Assembly: GCA_007136425.1 (NCBI GenBank) | Contig: SLGY01000176.1 | Location: forward strand, 1 to 39,474 | Source: Kiritimatiellia bacterium | Lineage (GTDB): Bacteria > Verrucomicrobiota > Kiritimatiellia > SLAD01 | Length of the DNA: 39,474 nt | Direction: 5' to 3' | Shown: positions 28,500 to 35,324 of the stretch, in pieces | Position numbering within the stretch: the first letter of the stretch is position 1 | Layout of the letters: the number at the start of each line of letters is the position of its first letter | The notes under the pieces: model-generated | Database searches by the model: none | Seen by the model: only the letters and a program-made list of their open reading frames with translations | Told to the model about the DNA's origin: nothing | Translations under genes and position numbers: made by a program

Positions 28500-28535
28500 T
28501 GCAATAATCGTTACGATTTCTGTCATAAAGCGCAT
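28485..28535 (-). CDS. Threonine/isoleucine-rich leader peptide of the hom operon
   Basis: Sixteen codons, MRFMTEIVTIIATANP, with GAAGGA about 10 bases before the ATG. Three Thr (ACA, ACG, ACC), three Ile and one Val codon make up almost half the peptide. The last Thr codon is within region 1 of the pause hairpin and the TGA is in its loop. A ribosome stalled for charged Thr- or Ile-tRNA would cover region 1, allow the antiterminator and permit hom expression. Amino-acid content matches the products of the operon (threonine, isoleucine via cimA, and valS). Functionally it parallels E. coli thrL, but the sequence is unrelated. Confidence 0.82.
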   Translation of the reverse strand: MRFMTEIVTIIATANP

Positions 28536-28623
28536 TGCACCTGGATCCTTCAAATGAACGGGGAAAACCCTATACGAAACGGGGACCGTGACAAGAGAAA
28601 AACAAGCGGCCGGCGGACACGGT

Positions 28624-29262
28624 TCAGGACGGGGACTCGTCGATCAAACCCGCCACGGCATTGCGCATCTTTTCCACGGTAATCGGTTTCTCAAGAACAC
28701 GGGCCACTTCGCCGCTGGAAACCAGCTCCTCAGGAATCTCCCCGGCATACCCCGTAACGATCACCACCTGAATATCCGGTCGCAATTCCTTGATTTCCTT
28801 CAAGGTAGCCAATCCGTGCTGACCCGGCATACGCAGATCGAGCATGACAACCCGAACCTCCTTGCGCAAGGTCAGGATATGTAACGCTTCATAACCGGTT
28901 TGCGCCTGAAACATCTTGTACTCGTCATTCAGCGCGCGCACCATGACACTGCGACTGGTGGGATCATCATCCACCACAAGCACGCCGACATGCCCTTCCT
29001 TGCCGGATTCCGACGGGACAGGCTGATTGTTGGATTCGTCCTCCTGCGCCATATCCTGCAACGGACCGGGCACAAACAACCCGCTCTCTTGCATGAACTT
29101 AACCAAATCCGATGGCCGGATCAAATTGGTCCGACCCGGCGTCTGATAAGCACTCAATTTGCCGCGCCGCACCCATGTGTACAGGGTATTACGCGACACC
29201 CCGCACAATTTGGCGGCTTCCGGCACGGAGAGAAACAAAGGTTGAGGAATATCCGTTTTCAT
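28624..29262 (-). CDS. HTH (MerR/excisionase-type) - receiver domain regulator
   Basis: 212 residues. Residues about 8-60 form a MerR/excisionase-like winged HTH (LSVPEAAKLCGVSRNTLYTW, then VRRGKLSAYQTPGR). After a linker of about 30 residues, residues about 90-205 form a receiver domain with acidic pocket VVDDDP, phospho-acceptor Asp in VVMLDLRMPG, Thr in VIVTGYAG and Lys in VLEKPIT. The DNA-binding domain is N-terminal, opposite to most response regulators, where it follows the receiver. No histidine kinase is adjacent. The gene lies directly upstream of the hom leader. A possible promoter (TTGACA at 29303-29298, -10 CATGTT) precedes it, but the -10 is poor. Confidence 0.85.
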   Translation of the reverse strand: MKTDIPQPLFLSVPEAAKLCGVSRNTLYTWVRRGKLSAYQTPGRTNLIRPSDLVKFMQESGLFVPGPLQDMAQEDESNNQPVPSESGKEGHVGVLVVDDDPTSRSVMVRALNDEYKMFQAQTGYEALHILTLRKEVRVVMLDLRMPGQHGLATLKEIKELRPDIQVVIVTGYAGEIPEELVSSGEVARVLEKPITVEKMRNAVAGLIDESPS

Positions 29263-29316
29263 TATTCAAGACTAACATGACACAATAGGCGCGATCCTGT
29301 CAACTAAAGTATTGTG

Positions 29317-29352
29317 ACCCTGGCCCGCATTTCGAAAAATGCGGGCCAGGGT
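29317..29352. repeat. Perfect 16-bp stem-loop
   Basis: ACCCTGGCCCGCATTT (29317-29332) and its exact inverse AAATGCGGGCCAGGGT (29337-29352) flank a CGAA tetraloop. There is no T-run on either side, so it is not a standard intrinsic terminator. It could be a Rho-independent-like end or stabiliser for the CsgG/PEGA transcript (minus strand), or one end of a repeat element. Confidence 0.7.
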
Positions 29353-29451
29353 GTGCTGTCCCCGGCACCGGAAAAACAACGGTGGATAAGGGTGGGCTCT
29401 GCCCTCATCCCGAAAAACGCCCTCAAACGCACCCCAAAAGGAATAAACTTG

Positions 29452-29496
29452 CGGCCTTTGCGAACTTTGCGGTCTTTGCGAACTTCGCGGGCTTTG
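29452..29496. repeat. Five tandem 9-base units (CGNNCTTTG)
   Basis: The units CGGCCTTTG, CGAACTTTG, CGGTCTTTG, CGAACTTCG and CGGGCTTTG follow each other without gaps. Unit length 9 keeps all frames open, which explains the spurious ORFs. On the other strand it reads as CAAAG-N-CG repeats, a string type I recall from intergenic spaces in several PVC and related genomes. Confidence 0.75.
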
Positions 29497-29657
29497 CGTT
29501 TCCTCCTTTGGCGGCGCTTGGGGACAGAGAATGCCCCGCCCTTATGGACTGTGGCGCTGCGCGCCACTTTGGATCAGGCGGCACGATCAAGACGGCCGCC
29601 CCCGCCCGTCTGCGCCCGCCGGCGTTGGCGACATCGAAGAAACGCACGAAACCGCAC

Positions 29658-30599
29658 TCAGCGGCTGTCGTTGATCCGATGAATCACCAAGCCCGGCTCG
29701 CCGACAAAGGCATGAATCCGCATGGATTCAAGCACGTCCTTGAGCTCGTCGGCGGTCAGTTCCGTCCGCAACATGGGCACTTCCACATGGGAATCGTGCT
29801 CGAACAGGATACGCTTGGTAATGTCGCGGTAACCGGGTTTGCCGATGGTCAGGACATGGTCGCCTTTGTAGATCTCGAAATCTTCCAGCGGCGTGGTACC
29901 GACCAGGATCCCGTCGATCTCCACCAACGCCGGATCAGCGGTGGTACTGACCGATAGCTGCACAGTGGGCCGGTCCTGCTGCGCCTCGGCGCGCGCCATC
30001 AGCGAGCGTTCCAGTTCCGGCACCGCATTGGCCACGGCCTCGTCCAACAGGTTTAGAATTTCATCCTCGCTCAGCTCGGTCTGCAGGGTGTCCGTCTGAC
30101 GCACCTCCGTGCGCGCCACCCCGTCGGCGGCGGCAATGACCGCCCCGTCGATGGCGTCGAGCGCCTCCAACCCGACACGTACGGAGAGCGTGGCAAACTC
30201 CGCCCGATGCCCCCCTTGATTGACGGTCCGCGTACCGGACGAAAAGCTGATGAGATTCCCGCGCAGAACCGCATCCGCCCGCAGCGCCTGAGCCACATGC
30301 AAAAAGGACGGACGCGTGGGCGTCGGACGCCCGTCGTCAAACAGCGGCAGCCGCTCGACCTGATCCAGGAAATCGCGGCGATCAATCAGGACGAAACCCT
30401 CTTGATTAACCAGATGCTTGCCGAGCATGAACACCCCGCGCTCGGCCAGTGAGCCGGGCGCCATCGTCCCGCCCAGCCGCGCGTCCGAACGCATGCCGGT
30501 CTGGTCCTGAAACTCCAATACCGCCACGCGCAACGGCTGAGCCGCCATCGCGGCCGTGCCGGCCAACAAGATACTTGCCAGAACAATCCATTTTTTCAT
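29658..30599 (-). CDS. CsgG-like / PEGA-domain secreted protein
   Basis: 313 residues from the ATG at 30599, with GGAG 7 bases upstream. The ORF-track ATG at 30665 has none. Signal peptide 1-20 (KKWIVLASILLAGTAAMAA). Residues about 22-180 resemble the CsgG/HfaB or LpoB-type N-terminal fold, with LRVAVLEFQDQTGMRSDARL and LVNQEGFVLIDRRDFLDQV. Residues about 205-280 are a PEGA domain (LVEIDGILVGTTPLEDFEIY and KGDHVLTIGKPGYRD), a surface-exposed beta domain often seen in envelope proteins. A periplasmic or outer-membrane assembly role is inferred. It is divergent from the LpoB-like gene, and the shared promoter region suggests linked function. Confidence 0.7.
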   Translation of the reverse strand: MKKWIVLASILLAGTAAMAAQPLRVAVLEFQDQTGMRSDARLGGTMAPGSLAERGVFMLGKHLVNQEGFVLIDRRDFLDQVERLPLFDDGRPTPTRPSFLHVAQALRADAVLRGNLISFSSGTRTVNQGGHRAEFATLSVRVGLEALDAIDGAVIAAADGVARTEVRQTDTLQTELSEDEILNLLDEAVANAVPELERSLMARAEAQQDRPTVQLSVSTTADPALVEIDGILVGTTPLEDFEIYKGDHVLTIGKPGYRDITKRILFEHDSHVEVPMLRTELTADELKDVLESMRIHAFVGEPGLVIHRINDSR

Positions 30600-30866
30600 G
30601 ATCTTCTCCGTCTCGGGTTTCTTGACATCCATATTCGACCAGTTAGACGTATCCGCACCCCACAATATTCATCCGTTGCGCACAGGAATGCAATCGCCCT
30701 TTTAAACCGGGCGACGCCCGGACGGGGAGACGACGGGACTCCCGAATAACAAGCAAGTGGCTTGAACTTCGCCCCGGAAAATTGAATATTCAAGGGAGAC
30801 CCTGCGTCTAAATCCGTGCCGACGTTGAATAGAGATCCAATGGAATACCAGATGAAGGAGCAACCG
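30600..30866. promoter_or_regulatory. Divergent intergenic region between CsgG/PEGA and LpoB-like genes
   Basis: 267 bases. It contains a small hairpin CCGGGC-GAC-GCCCGG (30707-30721) and a 12-base perfect palindrome TTGAATATTCAA (30782-30793). The palindrome could be an operator half-site pair for a shared regulator. Clear sigma70 boxes could not be assigned. An ATG-rich stretch near 30840-30867 contains the AAGGAG used by the LpoB-like gene. Confidence 0.4.
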
Positions 30867-31490
30867 ATGAAGATTCAAGCGCAACATCCCTTGACGCTGC
30901 TGACCGTTATCATGATCGCCGCCCTGTTAAGCGGGTGCGCCGCATTCCGGCATCAAACGGCCGGAGTGGACCTGGACGAGGCCGACCCCATGCGGGAGCG
31001 GTTTGACTTCACGGACCTGCGCAGCATCACCGAAAGCTTCGCCAACGAACTTGCGTACAGCTCGTTTATCACCGAACACAACGATCCGCCGATCATGATG
31101 ATCGCCGGCGTGCAGAACCGTACCAGCGAGTACATGGACACAAAGAACCTGAGCGACCGGCTGCGCACCCTGTTGTTCCAGACCGGCAACGTCCAATTCG
31201 TGAACGAAGCGCGACGCGAAGACCTGCTGCGCGAACAGGGTTACCAAGCCGCACAGGCCACCCCCGAAACCCAGGCGGCCGTCGGACAGCAATTGGGCGC
31301 GCAATATATGATGTCCGGATCGTTGACGGAAATGTCGGACCGGTCCCCCCGGCAGGTGCGTGTTTCCAGAACCGTCCGGCGCTATTACAAGCTGACGCTC
31401 GAGGTGACGGACCTGGAGACGGGTCTGCTGGCCTGGACCGCGGAACGCGAATTTGCGCGCGAAGCCCGTCAGCCGCTGATTGGATGGTAA
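30867..31490 (+). CDS. LpoB-like lipoprotein (penicillin-binding-protein activator family)
   Basis: 207 residues. The ATG at 30867 is chosen because AAGGAG lies 6 bases upstream; two earlier in-frame ATGs do not have it. Signal peptide with lipobox LLSGC (residues about 23-27). The mature part has FDFTDLRSITESFANELAYS, IAGVQNRTSEYMDTKNLSDR, GNVQFVNEARREDLLREQGY and GAQYMMSGSLTEM, the order of the LpoB/COG3417 family. E. coli LpoB activates PBP1b from the outer membrane, but many homologues lack proof of that role. The next gene follows after 4 bases and is COG3014-like. Confidence 0.85.
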   Translation: MKIQAQHPLTLLTVIMIAALLSGCAAFRHQTAGVDLDEADPMRERFDFTDLRSITESFANELAYSSFITEHNDPPIMMIAGVQNRTSEYMDTKNLSDRLRTLLFQTGNVQFVNEARREDLLREQGYQAAQATPETQAAVGQQLGAQYMMSGSLTEMSDRSPRQVRVSRTVRRYYKLTLEVTDLETGLLAWTAEREFAREARQPLIGW

Positions 31491-31494
31491 CCCC

Positions 31495-32739
31495 ATGTCC
31501 ACGGCCCGCATGCGCTTGATCGCAGCCGGAAGCCGGGGCGCGCTGATCGTGTGCCTCGGCTTTCTAATGTCCGGGTGCGCCACGCATCGGCTCAACACCG
31601 CGCGCAGCGATTTCTACGCGGGCCGGCTGCACGAGGCCGAGGAAACCCTTGAATCCGGCTCCATCCCGCACCGCGATCGCGTCCTGTTCCTGATGGAACG
31701 CGGCACGGTCCGGCAGGCCATGGGCGATTACGAGGGCAGCTCGCAAGACTTCATCGAAGCCTACGACATGCTCGTCGAACTGGAGACCTACAGCATCAGC
31801 CGCGGCGCGGGCAGTTTGGTCATCAACGACAACATCCGCAACTTCGTCGGCGCCCCCTTCGAACGCACCCTGCTGCACGCACTGACCGCGCAAAACCATC
31901 TTGCCCGGGGCCATTGGGACGACGCCGCGGTAGAGGCGCGGCGCATCATACGCTCCCTGTCGGAAGACCAGCGGAAAAATTATCCGGACGAACCGTACTC
32001 CCGCTACATCGCCGGGCTGGCCTTGGAACTCATCGATGACCCGTCCAACGCCGCGCTGCAATACCGAACCGCCGACGAGATCTTGGGTCGGGTGCAAATC
32101 GACCCCGACACCGGCCGGCTTGCGCACGCCACGCCACCCGAAAACAACAACGGCACCAACGACAACCATGAGGCCTGGCCCGACCCGCCGCCCGAACCGG
32201 GCAACGGCCCGGACGAGGAATGGTCGAATGAGCTCGTCGTGTTTCTCCAGCTCGGCCGCTCACCGCGAGGCGGGCAGCCCCTCGGCTCCGGCGCCCGTCG
32301 GGGATCACCCTATTACGCCGAGATTCACGCCGGGGACCGGTATCTCGGGCGCAGTTACCTCGTCTCCGACACCGCACAATTGAAGGCCGAAACCGAACGC
32401 GTCCGCGCCCTGCGCGAAGCCGCCAAGACCGTCGGTCGCATCGCCGCCAAAGAAGGCATCGCCGTCGCCGTCGAATCCCAGCACAACGAATGGGCGGGCG
32501 ATCTCACGCGGTTTATCCTGTTCGGCCTGCTCGAACAACCCGATGTGCGCCGCTGGGAAACGCTTCCGCGCTGGCTGCACGTCGCCCGGGTCCCCGCCCC
32601 CGAAGACCTCTCCTCATACACGGTCGTGGTAAAAGACGCGTCCGGAAACACCCTTCGCACCTATGAGGTCAACGCCCCCATACAGCGCCGCCAAAATCTG
32701 CTCGTCTCCTTCTTCCGCGACACCCCTGGCGGACGATAA
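31495..32739 (+). CDS. COG3014-like TPR lipoprotein
   Basis: 414 residues from the ATG at 31495; an earlier ATG at 31480 lies inside the LpoB-like gene and is less likely. Signal peptide with lipobox FLMSGC. Helical repeats follow (SDFYAGRLHEAEETLESGS, LMERGTVRQAMGDYEGSSQD). The stretch ending INDNIRNFVGAPFERTLLHA matches the conserved core I associate with COG3014. A Pro/Asn-rich linker near residue 215 (PPENNNGTNDNHEAWPDPPP) leads into a C-terminal beta domain. COG3014 genes are commonly beside LpoB-like genes, so the two lipoproteins probably act together in the outer envelope. Function unknown. Confidence 0.75.
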   Translation: MSTARMRLIAAGSRGALIVCLGFLMSGCATHRLNTARSDFYAGRLHEAEETLESGSIPHRDRVLFLMERGTVRQAMGDYEGSSQDFIEAYDMLVELETYSISRGAGSLVINDNIRNFVGAPFERTLLHALTAQNHLARGHWDDAAVEARRIIRSLSEDQRKNYPDEPYSRYIAGLALELIDDPSNAALQYRTADEILGRVQIDPDTGRLAHATPPENNNGTNDNHEAWPDPPPEPGNGPDEEWSNELVVFLQLGRSPRGGQPLGSGARRGSPYYAEIHAGDRYLGRSYLVSDTAQLKAETERVRALREAAKTVGRIAAKEGIAVAVESQHNEWAGDLTRFILFGLLEQPDVRRWETLPRWLHVARVPAPEDLSSYTVVVKDASGNTLRTYEVNAPIQRRQNLLVSFFRDTPGGR

Positions 32740-32751
32740 CCCGCCACGCCC

Positions 32752-32780
32752 TTGACAACCCGTTGCACCCACATTATCGT
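32752..32780 (+). promoter_or_regulatory. Sigma70-type promoter for the IscA-like gene
   Basis: TTGACA (32752-32757, perfect -35) is followed after 17 bases by TATCGT (32775-32780, 4 of 6 matches). It lies in the gap after the COG3014-like gene and points into the IscA-like gene. Transcription would begin near 32787. Confidence 0.6.
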
Positions 32781-32828
32781 CCGAGATTGATTAGTGGCAT
32801 GCCTGATAACAGTATAAGCGAATGCGGA

Positions 32829-33149
32829 ATGAATATTGACATCACAGAACAAGCCAAGGCGGAATTGCTCAAGCTGAATATCGGCGGGGACCAGTTTCTG
32901 CGGATCGACATCATACCCGGCGGCTGTTCCGGCATGACGTATAACGCCGCGATCGACACCGAAATGCGCGAGTCGGACGCAACCATGTACTGCGATGACG
33001 ATATCTGCATCGTAGCGGACAGCGGCAGCGCGATGTTTCTCGACGGCTTGAAAATCGATTATTCAAGCGACCTGATCAAATCCGGCTTCCGCTTTATCAG
33101 CCCGAACTCCGTAAAATCCTGCGGATGCGGCGCCAGCTTCTCCGCCTGA
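32829..33149 (+). CDS. IscA/HesB-family iron-sulfur carrier
   Basis: 106 residues from the ATG at 32829 (MNIDITEQAKAELLKLN is the family start). An upstream in-frame ATG at 32799 would add ten residues and is possible given the promoter position. The A-type carrier cysteines are present: one in IIPGGCSGMTYNAAID and two in VKSCGCGASF. These bind Fe or a 2Fe-2S cluster and pass it to apoproteins. A NifS-like desulfurase lies 1 kb downstream, which suggests a minimal Fe-S assembly set here, with no visible scaffold IscU. Confidence 0.88.
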   Translation: MNIDITEQAKAELLKLNIGGDQFLRIDIIPGGCSGMTYNAAIDTEMRESDATMYCDDDICIVADSGSAMFLDGLKIDYSSDLIKSGFRFISPNSVKSCGCGASFSA

Positions 33150-33155
33150 GACCGT

Positions 33156-33383
33156 ATGGCCTTGAAACCCATAGACCTGACCGGCGGAAAATCCGTTTAC
33201 TGCTTTAACGAAAGCCAGATCGCCTCGGCCTACCAGCTCGCGTTTGAAAGCAAGGACACGGCCCCGAAACTTCAACCTGAATTGGAGCGCCTGGAAACCG
33301 ATTTCTCGCGCAACGAACGCGCCGCCCTCGCCTTCGTCATCATCGATCGCCTGCTCAGAACGCCCGCGGACACGACGGAGTAG
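33156..33383 (+). CDS. Small conserved-looking protein next to the IscA-like gene, unknown
   Basis: 75 residues, beginning 6 bases after the IscA-like stop, so co-transcribed. Composition is soluble and mixed: GGKSVYCFNESQIASAYQLA at the start and NERAALAFVIIDRLLR at the end, with one cysteine. No motif is recognised. A role with the Fe-S carrier is suggested by position only. The start has no strong ribosome site and probably uses coupling. Confidence 0.6.
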   Translation: MALKPIDLTGGKSVYCFNESQIASAYQLAFESKDTAPKLQPELERLETDFSRNERAALAFVIIDRLLRTPADTTE

Positions 33384-33395
33384 CGGGCTGGCAAT

Positions 33396-33437
33396 ATCTG
33401 TCATTTAATTTGACGATCGTCAAATTAAATGACAGAT
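33396..33437. repeat. 42-bp perfect palindrome
   Basis: Two 21-base halves, each the exact inverse of the other with no loop (ATCTGTCATTTAATTTGACG with a final A, and its mirror), centre at 33416/33417. It is AT-rich, unlike the surroundings, and lies between the 75-aa gene (+) and the receiver gene (-), which converge. It may be a bidirectional terminator, since both sides have short T/A tracts, a recombination or resolution site, or a transposon remnant. Confidence 0.85.
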
Positions 33438-33552
33438 GCGATTGCCTGAATAAAGGCGTATTTCATGATCAAGACGTCCCACGACAGGGAAAAAGCGGAA
33501 TAGCCCGGAATACAGGCGGGGCGCCTGTTTCACCCCTTTTTACTACGGACCG

Positions 33553-33951
33553 CTATCGCTCCGTCGTCCCGCCCCCGTCCTTTTGCCGTTCCACCCGGCG
33601 GATCACGTCCTCGATATGCTCCCGCGTGACGGGTTTCCGCAAATAGGCATGCGCGCCCTGCTTCAGTATCTTATCAATGACCTGATCATCGTCCAGGCTC
33701 GACACCACAACCACTATCGTATCCGGATAGCGACGATGAATGACCTCTAAAGCGGTTTCCCCGTCGATCCCCGGCATGACCAGATCCAGAAAGACAAGAT
33801 CGCATGCCTTGTTCCGCATCAATTTCAAGCAGTCGGCCCCGGTGGCGGCCTGGTGCACCGCATGGCCGCGCTCACTGACATGGCGGTCGACCAGTTCGCG
33901 CACCACCGGTTCATTATCGGCAATAATCACCTGTAACTTGCGCTCTACCAT
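33553..33951 (-). CDS. Stand-alone receiver-domain response regulator
   Basis: 132 residues from the ATG at 33951 (AAGGGG about 9 bases upstream). An earlier ATG at 34008 would add 19 residues without a recognised domain. A single CheY-like domain: acidic pocket IIADNEP, phospho-acceptor Asp in LVFLDLVMPG, Ser in VVVVSSLDDD, and Lys in AYLRKPVTRE. No output domain, so it must act by binding a partner. Candidates in range are the SpoIIE-type phosphatase about 1.4 kb away, but no evidence links them. Confidence 0.85.
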   Translation of the reverse strand: MVERKLQVIIADNEPVVRELVDRHVSERGHAVHQAATGADCLKLMRNKACDLVFLDLVMPGIDGETALEVIHRRYPDTIVVVVSSLDDDQVIDKILKQGAHAYLRKPVTREHIEDVIRRVERQKDGGGTTER

Positions 33952-34149
33952 ACGTTTCGCCCCTTCCCGGTTAAGCGATACTCTGCGCAACAAGGCCATT
34001 CTAATCATTCCCGCTTGTTACGACAAGAAAACTTTTTGGGAAAACGAATTGCCAATGGGTTCCGCATCTCCAGAATCTTTGCGGTAGATTGCCAACCGGC
34101 ATTTACAAGTCACTTTCGATACACCACAATGGCGCGCGTTCAGGTTGCC

Positions 34150-35283
34150 ATGATCTATTTTGACAACAATGCCACCACCCCGATCGCGCCGGACGTGCGC
34201 GAGGCCGTACGCCCGTTTCTAAACGAGCTCTACGCGAACCCGTCAAGCCCGTACGGGTTCGCCCGCAAAACGTCCGTGGCCGTCGCGACCGCGCGGGAAC
34301 AGGTGGCGACGCTGGTCGGCGTCCGACCCGCCGCCATCATCTTCACCAGCGGCGGCACGGAAAGCATCAACACCGCGTTTCACGCCGCGCGCGCCCTGCG
34401 CCCGGAACGACGCCATATCGTCGTCAGCACGGTCGAACACAGTGCCACCCTGGCCTGCGCGCGACGCGCCGAAGAGGCGGGCTATCGCGTCACCCACGTG
34501 CCGGTCGACGAGGATGGCCGTCTGGATATGGAAGCGTACGAGGCAAGTTTGACGCCCGACACCGCCCTCGCCTCCTTCATGGCGGCGAATAACGAAACCG
34601 GCGTCCTCTTTCCCGTAACGGAAATGGCCGCACAGGCCGAAGAACGCAACATCTTCTTTCATTGCGACGCTACCCAGGTCGCCGGCAAGATCCCGTTCGG
34701 CGTCGATCAACGCGGCATGACCTTTGTCTCGTTGTCCGGCCATAAATTGCACGCCCCGAAAGGCGTCGGCGCGTTGGTCGTCGACCCGACCCTGAACGCC
34801 CCGCCCCTGTTGGCGGGCGGCGATCAGGAAGGCGGCCGTCGTGCCGGCACGGAAAACATTATCGGCATCGTCGGCTTCGGCGCGGCGGCGGAACTCGCCC
34901 ACAACGCGCCCGCCCTATTCGAGCAATCCGTTCGCCCCCTGCGCGATGAACTCGAGCGCCGCGTGTCGGACGCCGTCGATCGGGTACGCATGGCCGGCGC
35001 GACGGCGCCGCGCCTGCCCAATACCAGCATGCTGCTCTTCGCAGACGCGCCCTCTGAAGCGCTGCTTGCGCGGCTGGACATGCTCGGTTTCTGCTGCTCC
35101 TCCGGCAGCGCATGCACGTCCGGCGCCGCGGAACCGTCCCATGTACTGGCCGCCATGCGAATCCCGCCGGAATATGCATTGGGGGCTGTTCGGATCAGTT
35201 TTAGCCGCTATAATCGGCCCGATGAAGTCAATGAGTTCATCAAGGAAATCGGTACGCTGGTGAATTCGCTGCGTCAGACCTGA
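34150..35283 (+). CDS. Cysteine desulfurase (NifS/IscS-like)
   Basis: 377 residues from the ATG at 34150 (MIYFDNNATTPI is the normal family start). It removes sulfur from cysteine as a persulfide with PLP. PLP lysine motif SLSGHKLHAPKG is near 200, and the mobile Cys loop CCSSGSACTSG near 320. Also present are FTSGGTESINTAFHA, STVEHSATLACA and NNETGVLFPV. It is the NifS-type (class I) with an extended loop. It probably supplies sulfur to Fe-S clusters, together with the IscA-like gene. No iscU or nifU is seen in the window. Confidence 0.92.
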   Translation: MIYFDNNATTPIAPDVREAVRPFLNELYANPSSPYGFARKTSVAVATAREQVATLVGVRPAAIIFTSGGTESINTAFHAARALRPERRHIVVSTVEHSATLACARRAEEAGYRVTHVPVDEDGRLDMEAYEASLTPDTALASFMAANNETGVLFPVTEMAAQAEERNIFFHCDATQVAGKIPFGVDQRGMTFVSLSGHKLHAPKGVGALVVDPTLNAPPLLAGGDQEGGRRAGTENIIGIVGFGAAAELAHNAPALFEQSVRPLRDELERRVSDAVDRVRMAGATAPRLPNTSMLLFADAPSEALLARLDMLGFCCSSGSACTSGAAEPSHVLAAMRIPPEYALGAVRISFSRYNRPDEVNEFIKEIGTLVNSLRQT

Positions 35284-35324
35284 GCCGATCGCACGAAGGA
35301 ACCATGGATGGATAGGGAATAATC

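Larger units (their letters stand above)
29263..29657. other. 395-base gene-free region with a hairpin and tandem repeats
   Basis: No credible gene. ORF-track entries here (29304-29567, 29314-29682, 29382-29957, 29423-29647) have no ribosome sites and translate repeats into Arg/Lys- or Ala/Lys-rich strings. The region holds a 16-bp perfect stem-loop, a nine-base tandem repeat and GC-rich sequence that resembles dispersed intergenic repeats. The left end should contain the promoter for the HTH-receiver gene. Confidence 0.7.

Noticed and set aside
28391-28504. N-terminal extension of hom (start at 28504)
   Set aside because: This frame reads through the pause, antiterminator and terminator hairpins; the ATG at 28390 has a ribosome site and begins with the NAD-binding motif.
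28536-28623. Sigma70 promoter for the hom leader (TTGTCA at 28594-28589, TATAGG at 28574-28569)
   Set aside because: The spacer is only 14 bases and the match is partial, so it was not listed as a feature; transcription may instead start inside or upstream of the HTH-receiver gene.
29304-29957. Small ORFs in the 29.3-29.9 kb region (87, 122, 191 aa)
   Set aside because: They are frames opened by the 9-base repeats or antisense to the CsgG/PEGA gene; no start signals.
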